A stretch of 28,616 nucleotides of DNA from CAZLHO01 sp964559455 (GTDB lineage Bacteria; Krumholzibacteriota; Krumholzibacteriia; LZORAL124-64-63), in contig CAZLHO010000040.1 in the NCBI GenBank assembly GCA_964559455.1, positions 1-28,616 on the forward strand, written 5' to 3'. Positions within the stretch are counted from its first letter, which is position 1, and every line of letters starts with the position of its first letter. Below the pieces are notes generated by a model. It did not search any database. It saw only the letters and a list, made by a program, of their open reading frames with translations, and was not told where the DNA came from. A program made the translations under genes and the position numbers. Positions 18,097 to 28,475 of this stretch are shown one piece after another.

Positions 18097-19491
18097 CTAG
18101 CACGCCGCGGACCGGCGCGGCCAGTTGATCATGACCAGGAAGACTGTCGCCGAGACCACGATTCCCAGCAGGGACGGGTCGAAACCGCCCGGCAGCTCCA
18201 GGCCCGCGAACTGCCCGGCCAGGGCGACGCCGCCGCCCGAGACCATGCTGGCCATGGCGGCCGCCGGGGTCGCCCGGCGCGAGAAGAAGACGCCGAGGGT
18301 GGGCACGAACAGGCCCGCGACCATGAAGGAGTACACGCCCAGGATCGCGTCGAGCACGCCGTCGAAGCGGCTGGCCAGCACGACGGCCACGACGCCGATC
18401 GCCAGGGTCGCCCGCTGCGACTGGCGCACGCCGGCGCGGCCGGGCATCAGGTCGTTGACCACGTTCCCCGAAGCCGCCACCAGGCAGCTGTCGGCGGTGG
18501 ACATGATGGCCGAGAAGTAGGCCGCCACGACGACGCCGCGCACCCCCGCCGGCAGCACGTCGCGCACCAGCAGGGGGATGGCCATCTCGGCCTCGGCCTC
18601 CGGGAACAGGGCCCGGCCGCACATGCCCAGCAGCACCCCGGCGAAGGCCATGAAGGGCCACTCCAGGATGCCGGCCAGGTACCAGGCGCGCCGCGCGGTG
18701 CGCTCGTCCCGGCAGGCGTACATCCGCTGGTACAGGGTCATCGCCACGGCCCAGATCGGCACGATCGCCGCGGCCCAGTTCAGCAGCAAGGCCGGACCCG
18801 CCGACGACAGCGAGAAGTGGCCGGCGGGCAGGGTCGCCTTCAACGCCGACCAGCCGCCGACTTCGTGCAGGGCGGACGGGATGGTCACGACGATCAGCCC
18901 GACGAGCAGCACGCCCCATTGCACGGTGTCGGTGTAGATGACGGCCTTGATTCCGCCGAGCACGGTGTAGGCGATGGTGATGCCGCCGAGCACCAGCAGC
19001 GAGACGGTCCACGGATCCACCGAGGCGGGCAGGCCGCCGAAGATGGTGGCGCTGGCCAGCTTGGTCCCGGCCAGGATCTGCGCGCCGGTGAAGCCGGTGT
19101 AGCCCAGGGCCGAGACCACCGCCGCCGCGAGGGCCACGCTCCGGCCGTAACGGTGCCGCAGCAGGTCGGGGTAGGTCATCAGGCCGAGCTTGCGGTCCAC
19201 GGCCTTGACGCGCGGAATGATGAAGACCGCCGTCAGCCAGGCCCCCAGCAGACCCGTGAACAGCAGCCAGCTGCCCGACAGGCCCATGGCGAAACCAAGG
19301 CCGCCCAGGCCGATCGAAAAGCCGCCGCCGACGTCGGTGGCCACGACCGACATGCCGACGTGGCCCCAGCCCATGCCGCGGCCGCCGACGAAGTAGTCTT
19401 CGGCGTCCTTGTTGCGTCCGTGGTGGTAGATGCCCACGCCGAGCACGCAGGCCATGTAGAGGGCGAAGATGCCGTAGTCGATCAGGCCCAT
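18097..19491 (-). CDS. Sodium:solute symporter (SSS family)
   Basis: A 464-residue inner-membrane symporter with 12-13 membrane segments. Family landmarks are 'DYFVGGRGMGWGHVGMSVVATDVGGG' at the start of the core, 'YTVLGGIKAVIYTDTVQWGVLL', and 'YFSAIMSTADSCLVAASGNVVNDL', which contains the Ser/Thr residues of the conserved sodium site. The SSS family includes proline, pantothenate, glucose and betaine/choline carriers, and sequence alone does not fix the substrate. Position 31 bases downstream of kamA-ablB suggests uptake of an osmolyte or of its precursor lysine. The start at 19491 has an AGGGG box at a rather long spacing. Confidence 0.88.
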   Translation of the reverse strand: MGLIDYGIFALYMACVLGVGIYHHGRNKDAEDYFVGGRGMGWGHVGMSVVATDVGGGFSIGLGGLGFAMGLSGSWLLFTGLLGAWLTAVFIIPRVKAVDRKLGLMTYPDLLRHRYGRSVALAAAVVSALGYTGFTGAQILAGTKLASATIFGGLPASVDPWTVSLLVLGGITIAYTVLGGIKAVIYTDTVQWGVLLVGLIVVTIPSALHEVGGWSALKATLPAGHFSLSSAGPALLLNWAAAIVPIWAVAMTLYQRMYACRDERTARRAWYLAGILEWPFMAFAGVLLGMCGRALFPEAEAEMAIPLLVRDVLPAGVRGVVVAAYFSAIMSTADSCLVAASGNVVNDLMPGRAGVRQSQRATLAIGVVAVVLASRFDGVLDAILGVYSFMVAGLFVPTLGVFFSRRATPAAAMASMVSGGGVALAGQFAGLELPGGFDPSLLGIVVSATVFLVMINWPRRSAAC

Positions 19492-19522
19492 GCCGGCTGC
19501 GACCCCTTCCGTCGTTTACGGG

Positions 19523-20437
19523 TCAGGAGCGGCGCCGTCGGCACCACAGGTTCATCGACTCCCAGCCGTTGGGCATGCGGCAGTTGTTCACCAGCCGGCC
19601 CGTGTAGACGAAGCCCAGCTTGGCGAAGGCGCAGTTCATGCCCACCTCGTCGGCCCGCGCGATGGTGTAGAAGTCACGGATGCCGATCTGGCCGGAGACT
19701 TCCTCGGCGAGCGTGCGCAGCAGCCAGGCCATCAGCCCGCGGCCGCGGTGCTCGGGAACCGTGGCGCAGTCGGTCAGCTCGGCCACCATGTGCCGGCGGT
19801 CGATCTCGGCCGACGCGACCGCCGCCAGGACTCCGTCGCCGCGCGAGCGGACCAGGCGGAAGACGTTCAGGCCGTTCTCGATCGCATAGCGCACGACCTC
19901 CGCCGACACCGGCGTCGGGTAATCGGAGAAGGTCTCTGCGAGCAGGGCGGCGATCTCGTCGGCGTGGGCGGGCTCGGCGACGTGGCTGATGTACTCGTCC
20001 GTCAGCAGCGACACCGAGGGCGACTTTCCCCGGGCCAGATCGACGATCCGGTCGTGCTCCTCGCGCCGGGGTTCGAGCCCGCGCTCCCTGTCGCCGTAGG
20101 CGGCCCAGACCGCGGCGTCGTCGCCGTCCCGGAAGTAGCCGAGGATGCGGCCCTCGCAGCGGAAGCCGCGTTCGCGCCAGGCCTCGGCTTCGGCGGGGCG
20201 GGCGTAGACGGTCACCTTCGAGTAGAGCCCCTCGTCGTCGTCGAGGCCCTGGACCAGGAAGGCGGCGTCGGGGTGGGTCAGCGCCTCGGGCGTGGCCCCG
20301 TAGAGCTTGACGCGGCTGTTGTAGGGGTCGAGCACGCCCTCGACGGTGCAGGAACCGGCGTCCACGACGAAGGGATGGACCTTGCGCTCGCCGGGCTTCG
20401 CCTGGCAGCGCCTGGTGAAGAAATCGACGGCGGTCAT
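19523..20437 (-). CDS. ablB: Beta-lysine N6-acetyltransferase (AblB-like GNAT)
   Basis: A 304-residue acetyltransferase that transfers acetyl from acetyl-CoA to the epsilon amino group of beta-lysine, giving the compatible solute N-epsilon-acetyl-beta-lysine. The N-terminal half ('GVLDPYNSRVKLYG') matches AblB proteins. The GNAT core lies at about 150-290, with the acetyl-CoA loop 'ATVPEHRGRGLMAWLL' and the C-terminal 'NCAFAKLGFVYTGRLVNNCRMPNGWESMNLW'. The kamA stop overlaps a possible GTG start at 20449 (GTGA), and the ATG at 20437 follows four codons later in the same frame. Either may be used, and translation is coupled to kamA. The kamA neighbour makes the pathway assignment strong. Confidence 0.88.
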   Translation of the reverse strand: MTAVDFFTRRCQAKPGERKVHPFVVDAGSCTVEGVLDPYNSRVKLYGATPEALTHPDAAFLVQGLDDDEGLYSKVTVYARPAEAEAWRERGFRCEGRILGYFRDGDDAAVWAAYGDRERGLEPRREEHDRIVDLARGKSPSVSLLTDEYISHVAEPAHADEIAALLAETFSDYPTPVSAEVVRYAIENGLNVFRLVRSRGDGVLAAVASAEIDRRHMVAELTDCATVPEHRGRGLMAWLLRTLAEEVSGQIGIRDFYTIARADEVGMNCAFAKLGFVYTGRLVNNCRMPNGWESMNLWCRRRRS

Positions 20438-20445
20438 GGTCCCGG

Positions 20446-21956
<1,511 letters not shown>

Positions 21957-21960
<4 letters not shown>

Positions 21961-22475
21961 CGTTTATCTCCTTCGTCGGCTCCCTCGTCGGGAGGCAGAT
22001 CGATCGGGCCGGACTCGAGCATCGGCGCGGCCTGGAAGTCGGGGACCTCCATCAGCCTGACGACGCGGTCCAGGGCGTTGGCGATGGTGGCCTGCTCCTC
22101 GGCCGGCAGTCGCAGCAGCGCCTTGGCCAGCTGGTCCTGCAGGGGCGACGGGGCCCGCGCGACGAGTTCCTCGCCCTGGTCGGTGATCGACACCAGGACC
22201 AGGCGGCGATCCTCGCGACCGCGCTCGCGCCGGATCAGGTCCCGCTTCTCGAGCCGGTCCAGGATGCCCACCACCGTGCTGTTGCCCAGATGGACGAGCT
22301 TGGCCAGGGCCGAGGTTGTCAGGGGGCCGTCATCTTTCAGGGTCAGCAGGCAGATCAACTGGGGGCTGGTGATCTCGTAGTTCGACGAGAGCTTCGCCGA
22401 GTAGAGGTCGACCGCCCGCATGATCCGGCGCAGGGACTGGAAGATCCAGAGATCGTAGCGTGGCTGCGTGATCAA
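21957..22475 (-). CDS. MarR-family transcriptional regulator
   Basis: A 172-residue winged-helix regulator. The DNA-binding core lies at about 36-100: 'EITSPQLICLLTLKDDGPLTTSALAKLVHLGNSTVVGILDRLEKRDLIRRERGREDRRLVLVSITDQG', with the recognition helix around 'LGNSTVVGILDRLEKR' and the beta-wing 'RGREDRRLVLV'. The start is TTG 22475 with GGAGG seven bases upstream. It is the first gene of the unit and overlaps kamA by four bases, so it is likely to regulate its own operon, including osmolyte synthesis. Repeated and palindromic motifs lie upstream (22544-22585). The acidic tail after residue 140 is non-conserved. The inducing signal is unknown. Confidence 0.88.
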
Positions 22476-22528
22476 GGCGTTCCTCCGCGTTGCGGTCCGC
22501 GCAGAAACCCGCGGCCCTAAGAGTCACC

Positions 22529-22556
22529 AATATATGTCGGGCAGAAATAGTTTCAA
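22529..22556 (-). promoter_or_regulatory. Strong promoter of the marR-kamA-ablB unit
   Basis: On the minus strand TTGAAA (22551-22556, 5 of 6), a 16-base spacer and TATATT (22529-22534, 5 of 6). It is the best sigma70-type promoter in the window, with a predicted start near 22522 and a leader of about 47 bases. Confidence 0.65.
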
Positions 22557-22585
22557 CACGAATCTTTCTGACAGAAACTGACAGA
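22544..22585. promoter_or_regulatory. Candidate MarR operator sites
   Basis: GAAA-TAG-TTTC (22544-22554) is a palindrome overlapping the -35 box. Upstream lies an 8-base direct repeat CTGACAGA at 22568-22575 and 22578-22585, with a period of exactly 10 bases (one helical turn). The first copy is part of the palindrome TTTCT-GAC-AGAAA (22565-22577). Placement over and beside the promoter fits autoregulation by the MarR protein. Confidence 0.4.
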
Positions 22586-22631
22586 TCTCGTGCAAATTAG
22601 TCAACTGATTGATTTCAAACAGCTTGGATGA

Positions 22632-23498
22632 TCAGAGCTCCGGGTCGGGCCTGGGCAGCAGGAAACCGCCCTGCACCTCCTGGGGCGTGAACAGGGTCAC
22701 GAAGGCGTCGGGATCGGCCTGGGCGACGCGCAGCTTCAGGCGACGCGTGTCCGAACGGCCGACCACCACGTAGAGCAGGGTCTTGGGCCGGCCCGAGTGC
22801 CCCCCGCGCCCGGAGAGTTCGGTCACGCCGCGGCCCAGGTGGTTCAGGATGGCCTCCTTCACCGGCTCCGGGCTCTCGGTGACGATGAGGGCCGCCCGGG
22901 TCGAGCTGACGCCGTGCAGCACGCTGTCCAGCACGCGGGACATCACGAAGGACAGCAGCAGGGCCACCGCGGCCGCCTCGAAGCCGAAGACCAGGGCGGC
23001 CAGGCTGAAGACGATCACGTTCACGGCCAGGATGGCCTGCCCCACCGCCAACCCGAACCAGCGCTGGGCCAGCCGGCCCAGGATGTCCAGGCCGCCCGTG
23101 GTGCCCCGCCCCAGGAAGACCAGCCCCAGCCCGGCGCCGCTGAGCAGACCGCCGTAGAAGACGATCAGCATGCGGTCCCGCGTCGGGACCCAACCCAGGG
23201 GCGCCAGCATGTCCACCGTGCCCGACAGGACCAGCACCCCGACCAGGGTGCGCAGGAACAGCCGCCGTCCGGCGCCCGCCCGGCGCGCCAAGATCAGGAT
23301 GGGCAGGTTCAGGACGACCAGGACGACGCCGGTGGGAAGGCCCGTGAAATGGGCGCCCAGCATGGCCAGGCCGGTCACGCCCCCGGCGACCACGTCGTTG
23401 GGCAGCAGGAAGAAGGCCAGCGCCGCACCGCAGACCGCGGCGCCGACGACGATGGCCGTGTAGTCGAGCAGCAGCCTGCCCCGGCGGGAATCGATCAA
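22632..23498 (-). CDS. YitT/DUF2179-family membrane protein
   Basis: A 288-residue inner-membrane protein with about six N-terminal membrane segments (residues 10-205, 'DYTAIVVGAAVCGAALAFFLLPNDVVAGGVTGLAMLG', 'FLGRGTTGGLDILGRL'). It ends in a soluble DUF2179-type ligand-binding domain (about 215-280, 'GVTELSGRGGHSGRPKTLLYVVVGRSD'). The start is TTG 23498, preceded by a near-perfect AAGGAGGTG. This gives the usual family length, while the longer frame to 23624 adds only a basic low-complexity stretch. The molecular role of the family is not established. It is divergent from the alanine symporter gene. Confidence 0.85.
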   Translation of the reverse strand: MIDSRRGRLLLDYTAIVVGAAVCGAALAFFLLPNDVVAGGVTGLAMLGAHFTGLPTGVVLVVLNLPILILARRAGAGRRLFLRTLVGVLVLSGTVDMLAPLGWVPTRDRMLIVFYGGLLSGAGLGLVFLGRGTTGGLDILGRLAQRWFGLAVGQAILAVNVIVFSLAALVFGFEAAAVALLLSFVMSRVLDSVLHGVSSTRAALIVTESPEPVKEAILNHLGRGVTELSGRGGHSGRPKTLLYVVVGRSDTRRLKLRVAQADPDAFVTLFTPQEVQGGFLLPRPDPEL

Positions 23499-23564
23499 CG
23501 CGCACCTCCTTCCCCGCATCCAAACGCATCGACCGCCGCGGCGCAACCATCTTCCGACCCGAGG

Positions 23565-23593
23565 TGGACGGACGCGTCGCCCCGTCCTAGACT
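23565..23593 (+). promoter_or_regulatory. Probable promoter of the alanine/sodium symporter gene
   Basis: TGGACG (23565-23570), a 17-base spacer and TAGACT (23588-23593), 49 bases before the ATG. The same boxes and spacing occur in front of the selenoprotein gene (28423-28451). Confidence 0.5.
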
Positions 23594-23641
23594 CCGGGCT
23601 GCCCGTCCGCCGCCAGACCCTCATCCACGGGGAAGACGCCC

Positions 23642-25003
<1,362 letters not shown>

Positions 25004-25006
<3 letters not shown>

Positions 25007-25124
25007 CGCCGGGCGCCTCGGGGACGCGGGACGGCGCTTCCGGGCGCCGGCCCGCTCTTCGCTCCGGGGGCGGCGGCCTCCTGCCGCCGCCGCCCTGCGC
25101 GGAGCCCCTCGGCGACCGGCGTCA
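25004..25124. repeat. GC-rich palindromic repeat element, copy A
   Basis: A 121-bp element bounded by imperfect 20-base inverted ends (TGACGCCGG... and ...CCGGCGTCA, 17 of 20). It starts exactly at the TGA stop of the symporter gene. Inside are a 9-bp hairpin (25069-25077 with 25083-25091) and a shorter GGCGC/GCGCC hairpin. Bases 25055-25108 match copy B (27048-27101) in opposite orientation at 51 of 54 positions. No transposase is present, so it resembles a REP/MITE-like intergenic repeat. Confidence 0.7.
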
Positions 25125-25161
25125 CCCCCCCGAGTGCACGGGGCCGCAAACGAGGTTCTCG

Positions 25162-25767
25162 ATGAGCGGCAAGGCCTACACCCACAATCAGCTTTGGTGG
25201 ACGGCGGACCATCTCTTCGATCTGGCCCAGGACGACGAAGAGGCTCCGGATCTGGCCCGCGTCGGGGCCCTGCTCCTGACCCACGCCGCCTTCGAGGCCT
25301 ACCTGAACCATCTGGGAGAGATCGTGGCCTCCGAGGCCTGGCTGCATGAGCGTGAGTTCTTCACGCGCGTGCCCCACAGGGGGACCCTGGGCAAACTGCG
25401 CTATCTGTGGGACATGCTGCTGGGCTGCGCGCTCGCAAGGGGCCGCCGGCCGTACCAGTCGGTCCGCCAGCTCGACCGCTGGCGGCACAAGGTCGCCCAC
25501 GGACGCACGGTCGACATGGAGGTCGCGCTCAAGAGGACACGGAACGGGATCATGACACGTGACGACAACTTCTTCCTCAGCCTCGCCGGCTCCGGGAAGT
25601 CGCAGCACGTCCGTGACGACGTCCTCTCACTGTGTCGTTCGCTGCACGGCGCGGCCCTGACGAACCCCGAGCACGCCGACCATCTGCAGCCTGTACCTTT
25701 CTCCGCAACCCTTTCCCATGCGTCGGACTGGGTGCCCGCTCGATGCAAACCCGAACCTGAGAGGTGA
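25162..25767 (+). CDS. HEPN-like protein (R-x4-H motif)
   Basis: A 201-residue soluble, mainly helical protein. 'ARVGALLLTHAAFEAYLNHLGEIV' (32-55) followed by a helix ending 'LDRWRHKVAHGRTVD' (104-118) is the HEPN arrangement, with Arg108 and His113 forming the R-x4-6-H motif of HEPN ribonucleases. I did not recognise a specific subfamily. It starts at ATG 25162 with only a weak GAGG. Codon use looks less GC-extreme than its neighbours, a possible sign of recent arrival. It is placed between a palindromic repeat and the beta-lactamase-fold gene, whose ATG follows its stop by two bases. It could be a lone RNase, a toxin or a non-catalytic HEPN. Confidence 0.55.
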   Translation: MSGKAYTHNQLWWTADHLFDLAQDDEEAPDLARVGALLLTHAAFEAYLNHLGEIVASEAWLHEREFFTRVPHRGTLGKLRYLWDMLLGCALARGRRPYQSVRQLDRWRHKVAHGRTVDMEVALKRTRNGIMTRDDNFFLSLAGSGKSQHVRDDVLSLCRSLHGAALTNPEHADHLQPVPFSATLSHASDWVPARCKPEPER

Positions 25768-25769
25768 CC

Positions 25770-26957
25770 ATGCCGACCGGGAGCCGACTTCACCGCGGGA
25801 CGACCCGCGCCCTGACCCTCCTGCTGCTGATTCTCCTGCTCGCCGGCTGCGGCGGCGCGACGAACGACGCCGAGGCGCCGCCGGCTCTGCAGCAGGCCTT
25901 CGCCGCGCGGCTGGACTCGCTGGCGACCGCCGCCGGACTGCCCGGCGCCAACGCGGCCTTCCGGCTGGCCGACGGCCGCATCGGCGCGGCCGCCTTCGGC
26001 CTGGCCGATTCCACGACCGGCCGGGTCATGACCCCCGGGACGCGCATGCTCGCCGGCAGCATCGGCAAGACCTGGGTCGCGGGCGTCGTCGTGCAGCTGG
26101 CGCACGAGGGGGTGCTGGATCTCGACGCCCCGGTCTCGTCGCTGCTCGGCGACCGGCCCTGGTTCGATCGCCTGCCCAACGGCCCGGACCTGACCCTGCG
26201 CCTGCTCATGAACCACGACAGCGGCATGCCCGACCACCTGGACCAGCAGGCCTACCTGGACGACGTCAGGGCCTTGGTCGCGCCCGGCGCCGACCCCGAC
26301 GCGACGATCGGCCACGAGGCGCTGATCGGCTACGTGCTGGACCTGGAGCCCCTGCATCCGGCCGGCCGCGGCTTCCGCTACACGGACACGAACTACATCC
26401 TGGCCGGGCTGGCGATCGAGGCGGCCACCGGCCACGACTACGACGACCTGATGCGCGAGCGGCTGGCCGCGCCGCTGGGCCTGACGGCCACCGAGCCCCA
26501 GCGACGCACGGCCGCGGGACTGGCCTGCGGACACACCACCACCGACAACGTCTTCGGGCTGCCGCCGCGCCTGCTGGCCGACGACGGCTTCATGACCCAC
26601 AACCCGGCGATCGAGTGGACCGGCGGCGGCGTGGTCAGCACGCCCCGCGACCTGGTGCGCTGGGCGGCGCTGCTCTGGGGCGGGAAGCTGCCCGGCGCCG
26701 GGGACTACCTGCCGGAGCTGCTGCGGGGGCCGCCGCAGGATCCGGACGATCCGTCGGCCGGCCGCTACGGGCTGGCCGTCTTCATCGACGAGACCGACCA
26801 CGGTGCGCGCCTGAGCCACACCGGCTGGTATCCCGGCTATCACTCGATGGTGGCCTACTGGCCCGACGCGGGCGTGGCCGTGGCCCTGCAGATCAACCGC
26901 GACCACGACACGCAGCTGCGCGAGATCCACGCCGCCCTGGCGGAGCTGTTGCTCTAG
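25770..26957 (+). CDS. Beta-lactamase-fold serine hydrolase lipoprotein (class C/PBP4*-like)
   Basis: A 395-residue lipoprotein. The signal 'ALTLLLLILLLAGC' ends in a lipobox with Cys27. The catalytic motifs of the beta-lactamase/D-alanyl carboxypeptidase-like family are present: S-x-x-K at Ser97-Ile-Gly-Lys100, the Tyr motif at Tyr204-Thr-Asp206 ('RYTDTNYILAG', a common variant of Y-x-N), and H-x-G at His350-Thr-Gly352. Family members are peptidases, esterases or amidases. The sequence does not show that it is a resistance enzyme. GAGG lies 5 bases before the ATG at 25770, and a GTG at 25764 would overlap the stop of the HEPN-like gene. It converges with the selenoprotein gene, with repeat copy B between them. 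Confidence 0.88.
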   Translation: MPTGSRLHRGTTRALTLLLLILLLAGCGGATNDAEAPPALQQAFAARLDSLATAAGLPGANAAFRLADGRIGAAAFGLADSTTGRVMTPGTRMLAGSIGKTWVAGVVVQLAHEGVLDLDAPVSSLLGDRPWFDRLPNGPDLTLRLLMNHDSGMPDHLDQQAYLDDVRALVAPGADPDATIGHEALIGYVLDLEPLHPAGRGFRYTDTNYILAGLAIEAATGHDYDDLMRERLAAPLGLTATEPQRRTAAGLACGHTTTDNVFGLPPRLLADDGFMTHNPAIEWTGGGVVSTPRDLVRWAALLWGGKLPGAGDYLPELLRGPPQDPDDPSAGRYGLAVFIDETDHGARLSHTGWYPGYHSMVAYWPDAGVAVALQINRDHDTQLREIHAALAELLL

Positions 26958-27003
26958 GAAGGATCAGAAGCGGGAGGCCCGGAAACCCTCGCGGCAGGGC
27001 GAT

Positions 27004-27184
27004 GTGAGGCGGACGGGATGCGCGGGGCGTGGAGACCCGGTGGCGCCGGGGCTCCGCGCAGGGAGGCGGCGGCAGGAAGCCGCCGCCCCCGGAACGAAGA
27101 GAAGGGGCGGCTCACGAGGAGCCGCCCCTTCGTCCCCGGAGCCACCGGGTCTCCACACCCCGCGGCACACCGTTCGACCCTCAC
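27004..27184. repeat. GC-rich palindromic repeat element, copy B
   Basis: An imperfect palindrome of about 181 bp. Its best arms are a perfect 16-bp inverted repeat (27029-27044, GTGGAGACCCGGTGGC, with 27141-27156). Pairing extends outward through GCGGGG/CCCCGC (27022-27027, 27158-27163) to GTGAGG/CCTCAC. Inside are a 9-bp hairpin (27065-27073 with 27079-27087) and a 13-bp hairpin (27101-27113 with 27119-27131). The outer right arm contains the stop codon of the selenoprotein gene (27181-27183). Bases 27048-27101 are shared with copy A. Confidence 0.75.
27101..27131. terminator. Bidirectional terminator-like hairpin inside repeat copy B
   Basis: A perfect 13-bp stem with a 5-base loop between the convergent beta-lactamase-fold and selenoprotein genes. 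There is no long T-run, so it is a weak intrinsic terminator at best, but it is well placed to separate the two transcripts. Confidence 0.4.
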
Positions 27185-28365
27185 TCCCCCAGCAACCTCT
27201 CGAACTTCGCCACCTGCCCCTGCAGGTACTCGTTGTCGGGACTCAACGCCAGCGCCCGGCGCAGCGTGGCCAGGCCGGCGGCGGGGAAGCCGCGCAGGTT
27301 CTGCACCTCGGCCAGGGTGTCGAGGATGTTCGCGCGCATGCCGTCGCCGTCGGCCAGTTCGACGCCGCCGCGCGCCCACGATTCGGCCTCGACCAGATGG
27401 GTCGTCTGCTCCACGCACCACCAGGCCATCTCGTTCAGGGCCGAAGGGTCGTCCAGCCAGCCCTCGGGCTGACCGGCGAGCTTCAGGTCGAAGGCCTTGT
27501 TCTTGTCCTGCAGGACGATCAGCGCGTGGGCGATCTCGAGATCCCGGCGTGAGCCGGCCAGATCGGGATCGTCGACCGACGCGGTCAGGTCCATCAGGCG
27601 GGTCAGGCGCGGCCCGACGTTCTCGACGCCGGCGTCCTCGACGACGCCGGCCAGGCGGTATCCGGCCTCGAAGAGGTGATCCGGATCGGCGCCGGGCTCG
27701 TCGCAGAGGGCGTCGAAGGCGGCCAGCACCTGCTCGGGAGAGGCCTTTTCGACTCGCGCGGCGCGGAAGAGCGCGCGGAAGCGCTGCATCAGGGCGCCGC
27801 CGGCCACCGCCTCGGCGCGGTCGATCTCCAGGGCGCGGCCGAAATACGCCGCCGCCGCCGCGTAGTCGCTCTTGCCGTAGTCGAGCTCGCCCAGGGCCAG
27901 GGCGTCGCCCACCGCGGGCGTCGCGGCGAAGCGGGCTTCGCGCTGGGATCGGGTCACGGGGTCGGCGCGCACCTCGCGCACCTTCGCGACCCAGGATTCG
28001 GGATCGCCGTAGCCGACCCAGCCGGCGATGTCCTCGCCGCCCGGCGCGACCAGGAAGAAGGTCGGCGTGACCCGGACCCCCATCTCCTCGCGCAGCGCGC
28101 GCCCGTAATCGGTCCCCAGATCCACGTGCAGGAAGACGAGCTCGGCCAGTTCGCGGCTGACGGGCGTGTCCTCTTTCGCCGCACGGGCGAAGCGCAGGCA
28201 GGGACCTCAGGTGTCGGAGAAGAAATCCACGAGGACCAGCGTGCCGCGGGCGGACGCGGCATCGAGGGCCTCGGGCAGGGTGGCGGGGCCTTCGGCGCTG
28301 GCGGCGGCGGCGCCGGCCAGCATCAGGAAGCAGACGATCAGGATCGACAGGCGGGCCAGGTTCAT
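27181..28365 (-). CDS. Probable selenoprotein: exported thioredoxin-fold protein (UGPC) with helical-repeat C-terminus
   Basis: A 394-residue reading frame if the TGA at 28207-28209 is read as selenocysteine (residue 53). A Sec signal peptide covers residues 1-24 ('MNLARLSILIVCFLMLAGAA', ending 'ASA'). The thioredoxin domain follows: 'GTLVLVDFFSDT-U-GPCLRFARAAKE', 'LVFLHVDLGTDYGRALREEMGVRVTPTFFLVAPGGEDIAGWVG', with the cis-Pro in 'VTPTF'. The TGA replaces exactly the first Cys of the CGPC redox site, and Cys56 is the partner. Residues of about 160-394 are helical, with TPR-like pairs ('GDALALGELDYGKSDYAAAAAYFGRALEID'). A SECIS-like hairpin follows the TGA. An automated call would start at 28125 and lose the signal and active site. 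The alternative is a nonsense mutation from TGC, but the rest of the frame is undamaged. Its role would be periplasmic thiol/disulfide chemistry. Confidence 0.75.
28168..28206 (-). other. SECIS-like hairpin downstream of the in-frame TGA
   Basis: On the minus-strand RNA a perfect 6-bp stem (UUCGCC 28191-28186 with GGCGAA 28180-28175) carries the loop CGUGC, whose GU lies 22 bases after the UGA. Below it, after an asymmetric internal loop, GUCC (28205-28202) can pair with GGAC (28171-28168). Bacterial SECIS elements sit inside the coding region just after UGA with a GU-containing apical loop 16-37 bases away, so position and loop fit. The lower stem is weak. Confidence 0.55.
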
Positions 28366-28422
28366 CACGGGTCTCCCGTTCGGTGTGCGCGGCGTCGCCC
28401 GGGGCGGGCGGATCGTCCCGGA

Positions 28423-28451
28423 AATCTAGCCTTACGGCGGGAAGGCGTCCA
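28423..28451 (-). promoter_or_regulatory. Probable promoter of the selenoprotein gene
   Basis: On the minus strand TGGACG (28446-28451), a 17-base spacer and TAGATT (28423-28428). The predicted start is near 28416, with a leader of about 50 bases to the ATG at 28365. It is almost identical to the promoter at 23565-23593. GGGAGA precedes the ATG. Confidence 0.5.
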
Positions 28452-28475
28452 CGGTTCCGGCATAATTCCTCCCCC

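Noticed and set aside
18094..18122. TAGATT at 18094-18099 as a promoter for the DUF4230-like gene
   Set aside because: It overlaps the symporter stop codon and has no acceptable -35 at 16-18 bases (GGCCGC), unlike the similar boxes elsewhere.
28207..28209. In-frame TGA as a simple pseudogene or sequencing error
   Set aside because: It cannot be excluded (TGC to TGA is one base), but the stop falls on the single codon where selenocysteine is expected, the frame is otherwise intact, and a GU-loop hairpin follows. Selenocysteine is the better reading.
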